Source: Oscillospiraceae bacterium (GTDB lineage: Bacteria > Bacillota > Clostridia > UMGS1810). From it: 64,000 nucleotides of DNA. A program made the position numbers and the translations under genes. Under the pieces are notes generated by a model. It was not told the DNA's origin, searched no databases, and saw only the letters and a list, made by a program, of their open reading frames with translations. Shown here piece after piece: positions 58,795 to 64,000 of this stretch. Position 1 is the first letter of the stretch, and each line of letters begins with the position of its first letter. The stretch lies in assembly GCA_015068975.1 (NCBI GenBank), contig SVJM01000008.1, positions 1 to 64,000 on the forward strand, in the 5' to 3' direction.

Positions 58795-58827
58795 ATAATA
58801 AGTATTATACTATAGGAGGATAAAGTT

Positions 58828-59775
58828 ATGTATTATATTGGTGTTGATTTAGGTGGAACAGGCATTAAGATTGGTGTTGTAGATGAAAAAGGGACAATCA
58901 TAGAAAAAGATAGTTGCCCTACAAGAGTAAAGGACGGATACAAAGAAATCGTAAAGGATATGAGCCAGGTTATCAATTCTCTGAAGGCTAAGCTTAATAT
59001 AAGTGATGATGAAATTCATTCTATCGGTATCGGAAGCCCCGGTGCTATTGATGATAAAAATGGTGTAGTAATCTTTTCAGGAAATCTTGAATTTGATTAT
59101 GTACCATTGGCAGAGGAAATGAAGAAGTATTTTGATAAGCCTGTATATGTTGGTAATGATGCAAACTGTGCGGCTCTCGGTGAATACTTCGCGCTCAATG
59201 ATGATTCTATCGAAGATTTCGTTGCTGTTACACTTGGAACAGGTGTAGGTGGCGGAATTATTATGAATAAAAAGATTTTTACAGGTTTTAACGGCATGGC
59301 AGGAGAAATCGGTCACATGGGTCTTGTAATGAATGGAGAACCATGTACCTGCGGAAAGAGAGGATGCTGGGAGGCATATGCCTCTGCAACTGCTATAATC
59401 AGGGAAACAGAAAAGGCTGCAAGAGAATATCCTGATTCATATGTGGCAAAGCTTGTAGAAGAAAACGGTGGTAAAGGAAGCGGCAAGACTGCATTTATTG
59501 CTCAAAGAGCAGGAGACAAAATCGGTGATATGGTTGTAAAAAACTATGTGCAGGCAGTTGCTGAAGGCATTATCAATATTGTAAACGCCATCCAGCCTCA
59601 GGTGGTTGTTATCGGTGGCGGTGTAAGCAAAGAAGGCGAAGGCCTTATCAATCCTGTAAGAGAATATGTAGAAGAATATTCTTTCGGACCATCTACTGTA
59701 AAGAAGGCAGAATTAAGACTTGCAACTCTTGGTAATGATGCAGGAATTATAGGTGCGGCTTTTCTTGGTAAATAA
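58828..59775 (+). CDS. glcK: ROK-family glucokinase
   Basis: A 315-residue ROK kinase. The ATP-binding start is 'GVDLGGTGIKIGVVD', the catalytic Asp is in 'VYVGNDANCAALGE', and the zinc motif is 'CTCGKRGCWEAYAS'. It phosphorylates glucose with ATP. A TAGGAGG site precedes the ATG. Its neighbour hprK links it to sugar sensing. Confidence 0.92.
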   Translation: MYYIGVDLGGTGIKIGVVDEKGTIIEKDSCPTRVKDGYKEIVKDMSQVINSLKAKLNISDDEIHSIGIGSPGAIDDKNGVVIFSGNLEFDYVPLAEEMKKYFDKPVYVGNDANCAALGEYFALNDDSIEDFVAVTLGTGVGGGIIMNKKIFTGFNGMAGEIGHMGLVMNGEPCTCGKRGCWEAYASATAIIRETEKAAREYPDSYVAKLVEENGGKGSGKTAFIAQRAGDKIGDMVVKNYVQAVAEGIINIVNAIQPQVVVIGGGVSKEGEGLINPVREYVEEYSFGPSTVKKAELRLATLGNDAGIIGAAFLGK

Positions 59776-59795
59776 TATTTATGAGGTGAATTTTT

Positions 59796-60704
59796 GTGGG
59801 TAATCCATTGATCCGGGAACTTATAGAGGCTCTTTCTGATGATGAAAAAAGAGTAAAGACAGAAGAACCTATGAAGGAGCATACTACCTTCAAAATTGGT
59901 GGCAGCGCAGAGGTTATGGTGTTTCCGGAAAGTGTTGAAGAAATAAAAAATGTAATATGTGTTGCAAAGAAACACAGTGTAAATGTTTTTGTACTTGGAA
60001 ACGGATCAAATCTTCTGGTTTCTGACAAGGGGATAAAAGGTATTGTCATTAAGCTTGACGCAAACTTTTCTTCAGTCAGTTCAGAGGGGGATACAGTATA
60101 TGCCTTTTCAGGTGCACATTTGTCAAAAATCGCAAATGTATGTCTGGAAAATTCCCTTTCAGGATTTGAATTTGCATCTGGTATTCCGGGTACATTAGGC
60201 GGAGCTGTCAAAATGAATGCAGGTGCATATGGCGGCGAAATGAAAGATGTGGTGGAATATGCTGACTGTATTGATTTTGAAGGAAATATATCCACTCTTA
60301 CAAATGAGGAGTTGGATTTTTCTTACCGTCACAGTGCAATAAGAGACGATATGATCGTATTAGGCGCATCAATGAAATTTAAATATGGTGACAAAGCATT
60401 GATAAAAGAACAAATGCGTGAGCTTAATATGAGAAGAAAAGAAAAGCAACCTCTTGAGTATCCAAGTGCGGGAAGTACATTTAAACGTCCTGAGGGATAT
60501 TTTGCAGGTAAGCTTATTCAGGACAGCGGACTTAAAGGCTATACCGTAGGCGGTGCTCAGGTATCTGAAAAGCACAGCGGATTTGTAATAAACAAGGATA
60601 ATGCAACATTTAGTGATGTTGTAAATCTTATCGAAGATGTTAAGAAGACTGTGCACGATAAGTTTGGAGTGGAGCTTTCGGAAGAGGTAAAGATTATCAG
60701 ATAA
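59796..60704 (+). CDS. murB: UDP-N-acetylenolpyruvoylglucosamine reductase
   Basis: A 302-residue type IIa MurB, an FAD enzyme that makes UDP-MurNAc. Conserved blocks are 'TTFKIGGSAEVMVFP', 'LGNGSNLLVSDKG', 'GIPGTLGGAVKMNAGAYGGE' and the serine block 'PSAGSTFKRP' with the proton donor. The start is a GTG with a GAGGTGA site. Confidence 0.96.
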   Translation: MGNPLIRELIEALSDDEKRVKTEEPMKEHTTFKIGGSAEVMVFPESVEEIKNVICVAKKHSVNVFVLGNGSNLLVSDKGIKGIVIKLDANFSSVSSEGDTVYAFSGAHLSKIANVCLENSLSGFEFASGIPGTLGGAVKMNAGAYGGEMKDVVEYADCIDFEGNISTLTNEELDFSYRHSAIRDDMIVLGASMKFKYGDKALIKEQMRELNMRRKEKQPLEYPSAGSTFKRPEGYFAGKLIQDSGLKGYTVGGAQVSEKHSGFVINKDNATFSDVVNLIEDVKKTVHDKFGVELSEEVKIIR

Positions 60705-60721
60705 AAAGAGGAGGAGATATT

Positions 60722-61582
60722 ATGAAATTTGTAATCATAACGGGAATGTCAGGCTCAGGCAAAAGCCAGGCTGTGAACTTTATGGAAGATATGGGGTATT
60801 ATTGTATCGACAATATGCCACCCAGCCTCTTTTCTAAATTTGCGGATTTGTGTAACCGTTCAGAAGGAAAATTTGACAAGATTGCTTTTGTAATCGATAC
60901 AAGAACAAGGGAGCTTTTTACCGATGCCCTTGATGCACTTGATACTCTGAAGGATCAGGGTGAAAGTTGTGAAATCGTTTTTCTTGATGCAAGTGATGAA
61001 GTTATCCTCAAAAGATATAAGGAATCCAGAAGAAATCATCCTCTTGCTGATGACGGCAGGGTAATAGACGGTATCAAAAAGGAACGAAAGATCCTCAGTG
61101 ATATCAAGAAAAAGGCAGACTATATTGTAGATACATCTACTATGCCTACCAAGAGCTTAAGGGCATATCTTAATTCTGTTTTTAACGACAGAGAAGACGA
61201 AACAAATATATTTATCAATGTATTGTCATTCGGATTTAAATATGGTATTCCTCTTGATGCCGACCTTGTGTTTGATGTGAGATTTTTGCCAAATCCTTAC
61301 TATATTCCTGAGCTTAAGCATATGACCGGGCTTGATCAGGAAGTGCAGGATTTTGTGAATAATTGTGAGCAGACAGCGGAGTTCAAAAAGAAGCTTGATG
61401 ATCTTATCAAGTTTACGCTTCCTCTTTATGTTGAAGAAGGAAAGTCACAGCTTGTAATAGCAATTGGATGTACAGGTGGCAAGCATAGATCTGTTACTAT
61501 TGCAAACCATGTATACAAGACCATTATTGATATGGGATTTTCAGTGAAGATTTCTCACAGAGATGTGAGCAGACTCAAATAA
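60722..61582 (+). CDS. rapZ: RNase adapter protein RapZ / nucleotide-binding protein YvcJ
   Basis: A 286-residue P-loop protein. Walker A is 'GMSGSGKSQA' (residues ~8-17). The middle and C-terminal parts carry 'RRNHPL' and the highly conserved 'GCTGGKHRSVTIA'. In E. coli RapZ controls glmS small RNAs; in Bacillus YvcJ hydrolyses GTP and affects competence. The place between murB and yvcK is standard in Firmicutes. An AGGAGG site precedes the ATG. Confidence 0.95.
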   Translation: MKFVIITGMSGSGKSQAVNFMEDMGYYCIDNMPPSLFSKFADLCNRSEGKFDKIAFVIDTRTRELFTDALDALDTLKDQGESCEIVFLDASDEVILKRYKESRRNHPLADDGRVIDGIKKERKILSDIKKKADYIVDTSTMPTKSLRAYLNSVFNDREDETNIFINVLSFGFKYGIPLDADLVFDVRFLPNPYYIPELKHMTGLDQEVQDFVNNCEQTAEFKKKLDDLIKFTLPLYVEEGKSQLVIAIGCTGGKHRSVTIANHVYKTIIDMGFSVKISHRDVSRLK

Positions 61583-61643
61583 TCAGAATTTGTATGGGTT
61601 AAATTACTTATAGATTTGTTTTCTCTTTTTGGAGGATTTATAT

Positions 61644-62669
61644 ATGATAGATTTAGAAAATAAGGAGCTTATGAATAAACTCCGCAGATTAAAAATCGTT
61701 GCTATTGGCGGTGGTACAGGAATTTCCACAATGCTTCGTGGTATAAAGAAATATACAAACAAGATTACCGCGATTATCACTGTTGCTGATGACGGTGGCG
61801 GAAGCGGGATGCTCAGAACTGATATGAATATGGTGGCACCGGGCGATGTGAGAAACTGTATGCTTGCATTGGCAGATATGGAAATGGTCATGGACAGTCT
61901 CTTGAATTACAGATTTGACTCAGGAAGGCTCAACGGACAGAGTATGGGCAATCTTATCCTTGCTGCAATGTATAAGCTGTCTGACGAGAATTTTACTGAG
62001 GCAGTCAAGAAGACCTGCCAGGTACTGGCTGTTAAGGGTAGAGTACTTCCTGTTACAAACAGAAATGTAAACCTTGGTGCAAGGCTCAGCGACGGAAGTG
62101 TGGTTCTTGGAGAATCCACAATTCCTGTGTCTGCAGCAAAAAACAGACAGAAGATAAGCGAGCTGTTTCTTATTCCCAAGAAGGTTGAGCCTGCTGAGGA
62201 TGTGATAAAGAGCATAAACGAAGCAGACCTTATAGTCCTTGGCCCCGGAAGTCTGTATACAAGTATTATTCCCAATATACTTGTTGACGGAGTCAGTGAA
62301 GCATTAAAAAATGCAAAAGCAAAAAAACTTTATGTGTGTAATATTATGACCCAGAAGGGTGAAACGGATGATTATACAGCATATGATCATGTAAGAGCCA
62401 TCAACAGTCATGCAGGGTGCGATATCATCGATTATTGCATTGTAAATGATGAGCCTATTCCTGATAATATGAAGTTGAAGTACAGAATCAACAATTCTCA
62501 TCCTGTGGTGGTTGATGCTCCTGAGTTTACAAAGGGTGGGATTGAACTGTTTTCATGTAAGGTGCTTGATGTGTCAAAGGGATATATCAGACATGACTAT
62601 GACAACCTTGCAGAAGCAGTTATGGATTTGTGCTATTCCATTAAGATAAAAAGCAAAAAGGAAAGATAG
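61644..62669 (+). CDS. yvcK: Gluconeogenesis factor YvcK
   Basis: A 341-residue CofD-like protein. It shows 'VAIGGGTGISTMLRGIKKYT', 'VTVADDGGGSGMLR', 'PGDVRNCMLALA' and 'GLIVLGPGSLYTSIIPN'-like 'DLIVLGPGSLYTS'. YvcK binds UDP-GlcNAc and is needed for growth on gluconeogenic carbon and for cell shape. The ATG at 61644 follows a TTGGAGG site; an upstream ATG in frame overlaps that site. Confidence 0.95.
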   Translation: MIDLENKELMNKLRRLKIVAIGGGTGISTMLRGIKKYTNKITAIITVADDGGGSGMLRTDMNMVAPGDVRNCMLALADMEMVMDSLLNYRFDSGRLNGQSMGNLILAAMYKLSDENFTEAVKKTCQVLAVKGRVLPVTNRNVNLGARLSDGSVVLGESTIPVSAAKNRQKISELFLIPKKVEPAEDVIKSINEADLIVLGPGSLYTSIIPNILVDGVSEALKNAKAKKLYVCNIMTQKGETDDYTAYDHVRAINSHAGCDIIDYCIVNDEPIPDNMKLKYRINNSHPVVVDAPEFTKGGIELFSCKVLDVSKGYIRHDYDNLAEAVMDLCYSIKIKSKKER

Positions 62670-62671
62670 AT

Positions 62672-63610
62672 ATGTCATATTCTTCAGATGCAAAAATGGA
62701 TATGCTTGGTGTGGGTATTAAGCGTAAATGCTGCAAGATTGCCGAGCTATACGGAATAATTACCTTTCTTGCAAAGATAAAAACAGAGGATGAAGAAGTA
62801 AAGCTTGTATTTAATACAGAAAATGAAATACTGGCAGACAGAATTGCCGAGCATCTCTATTTTCTTTTCAGGATAAAATCTGAAAATCAGGTTTTTCATC
62901 AGAAGCATTCAAGGTATTCCGTATACAGTGTTATTGTTTCAAACCCAAAATATATCCAAAAGCTTTTTGATACATTCGGTCTTAAAATAGACGAAAACGG
63001 CGAGGTGGATTTTTTCATTGAAAACAGTATTATAGATAAGCCCTGTTGTAAAAAATCCTTTGTCAGAGGTGCTTTTCTTGCATCAGGATCCATTATGCAT
63101 CCTGAAAAGAAATACCATATGGAGTTTTATACTTACCACAAAAGAGTAAGTGATGGTTTTGAAAATCTTATGAAGGAGCTTGGACTCAATCCAAAGGTTA
63201 TCCTCAGGAAGAAAAATTATGTGGTGTACTTTAAAAACAGTGATGAAATAGCTGATATTCTTAGTATGACGGGAGTTTTTGACACGCTGATGGACTTCCA
63301 CAACATACGTATAATGAAGGATATGAGAAACAAAAACAATCGTATAATCAATTGCGAAACTGCAAATATGGACAAGACTCACAAGGCTTCTATAGAGCAT
63401 ATTTTGTGTATCCAGAAGCTGAAAAAAAGCAGCAAATGGGATGGTCTTAGTCCTGTTTTAAAAGAAATTGCCGAGTTAAGGCTTGAGCACAGAGAGGCAA
63501 GTCTCAAGGATCTTGGCGATATGTTTACACCTAAGCTTACACGTTCCGGTGTAAATCACAGGTTAAAAAGACTTGTAGATATAGCAAACAGTCTGGAAGG
63601 AGAAGAGTAA
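62672..63610 (+). CDS. whiA: DNA-binding protein WhiA
   Basis: A 312-residue WhiA. The N-terminal two-thirds is a degenerate LAGLIDADG homing-endonuclease fold ('RGAFLASGSIMHPEK', 'YHMEFYTYHKRV'). The C-terminal helix-turn-helix lies around 'LKDLGDMFTPKLTRSGVNHRL'-type sequence, residues ~270-300. It affects cell division and, in actinobacteria, sporulation. It starts two bases after yvcK and overlaps dnaE by one base. Confidence 0.95.
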   Translation: MSYSSDAKMDMLGVGIKRKCCKIAELYGIITFLAKIKTEDEEVKLVFNTENEILADRIAEHLYFLFRIKSENQVFHQKHSRYSVYSVIVSNPKYIQKLFDTFGLKIDENGEVDFFIENSIIDKPCCKKSFVRGAFLASGSIMHPEKKYHMEFYTYHKRVSDGFENLMKELGLNPKVILRKKNYVVYFKNSDEIADILSMTGVFDTLMDFHNIRIMKDMRNKNNRIINCETANMDKTHKASIEHILCIQKLKKSSKWDGLSPVLKEIAELRLEHREASLKDLGDMFTPKLTRSGVNHRLKRLVDIANSLEGEE

Positions 63611-64000
63611 TGTTTACTCATTTGCATCTGCACTCACAGTATAGTTTACTTGATGGTGCTGCAAAAATTGAAGATGCATTAGACAGGGCGAGAGAGCTTA
63701 ATATGGATTCTCTTGCCATAACTGACCACGGCGTTATGTATGGCGTGGTCGATTTTTATATTGCTGCAAAAAAGAAAAATATCAAGCCTATAATCGGTTG
63801 CGAAGTATATATGGCGCCCAATTCACGATTTGACAAAAATCATATAGTGGATTCGTCATATGGCCATCTTATTCTTCTTTGCAAGAATATAAAAGGATAT
63901 CACAATCTTGTGAAAATATGCTCATATGCATTTACTGAAGGCTATTATTACAAGCCAAGGGCGGACTTTGAGCTTCTTAAGAAATACTCAGAAGGCCTTA
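63610..64000 (+). CDS. dnaE: DNA polymerase III subunit alpha, N-terminal part (3' end outside window)
   Basis: The first 130 codons of a DnaE-type replicative polymerase. The PHP domain is clear: 'FTHLHLHSQYSLLDGAAKI' at the N-terminus and 'LAITDHGVMYGVVDFY', followed by 'KPIIGCEVYM'. The ATG overlaps the whiA stop codon (taATG). The frame is open to the right edge. In Firmicutes DnaE works beside PolC at the fork. Confidence 0.95.
   Translation, partial: MFTHLHLHSQYSLLDGAAKIEDALDRARELNMDSLAITDHGVMYGVVDFYIAAKKKNIKPIIGCEVYMAPNSRFDKNHIVDSSYGHLILLCKNIKGYHNLVKICSYAFTEGYYYKPRADFELLKKYSEGL

Overview
The window looks like chromosomal DNA of a low-GC, Gram-positive member of the Clostridia, most likely a gut Lachnospiraceae/Eubacteriales-type organism. 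The reasons are AT-rich DNA with strong AAGGAG ribosome-binding sites, SigA-type promoters (TTGACT-17-TATAAT), and classic Firmicute gene orders: tig-clpP-clpX, murB-rapZ-yvcK-whiA-dnaE, acpS/nnrD-lipoprotein-ndoAI-ndoA, and a yerC-led his operon. Sporulation ancestry shows in a 22-codon spoVM-like gene, a broken spoIIM-like gene and a GerS/YdcC-type lipoprotein. The species cannot be named from the sequence.

Layout. 1-2030: accessory DNA with the 3' part of a UvrD-type helicase, an HNH-type protein and a promoter-terminator unit without an ORF. 2033-4007: upp and a uracil permease on the minus strand, joined head to head with a spoIIM-like fragment; both 5' ends are missing at one junction near 3710. 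4030-6837: SGNH esterase, lipoprotein, DEDDh exonuclease, acetyltransferase. 6904-14791: yerC-hisZ-hisG-hisD-hisC-hisB-hisH-hisA-hisF-hisIE, all of histidine biosynthesis except histinol-phosphate phosphatase, which a PHP-type gene at 22150 can supply. 14845-15771: cysK. 15785-20050: a block with foreign-looking codon use (mostly CAA for Gln), flanked by 12-bp repeats, carrying an unknown protein, an acetyltransferase, a membrane protein and a divergent adenylate-forming enzyme. 20096-31979: KtrB/KtrA potassium uptake, histidinol phosphatase, a LysR regulator divergent from a CofE-like ligase, a histidine phosphatase, a small EamA protein, CapA-like and LarA-like proteins, and a copper ATPase fused to a CopZ-like domain. 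32027-44778: transport and envelope genes, tadA, dacF, ispG, proS, gltX, lspA, rluD, an AcpS-NnrD fusion and a MazEF-type pair. 44821-51456: secreted protein, tRNA-Thr, metal exporter, then clpX-clpP-tig and a phosphoesterase on the minus strand. 51591-64000: comEC, holA, small ORFs including spoVM, a lactate/malate-type dehydrogenase, rpmB, hprK, glcK, murB-rapZ-yvcK-whiA and the start of dnaE.

The most unusual signal is a family of multi-hairpin arrays in the 3' regions of three unrelated genes (15803-15981, 26184-26296, 46732-46935). Each array alternates a fixed 7-8 base linker with tiny variable hairpins, and the linker appears first in one orientation and then as its reverse complement. 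The first two arrays are homologous and their stems differ by compensatory changes, which points to selection on a folded form. The third uses a different linker with the same architecture. A tandem 60-bp hairpin repeat (19900-20027) shares one of the modules.

Other points worth a second look: the double truncation at about 3710, the AcpS-NnrD fusion without an epimerase domain, the internal ribosome-binding site in copA, the loss of alr from its usual place, the CofE-like enzyme next to LysR, and the spoVM micro-ORF.
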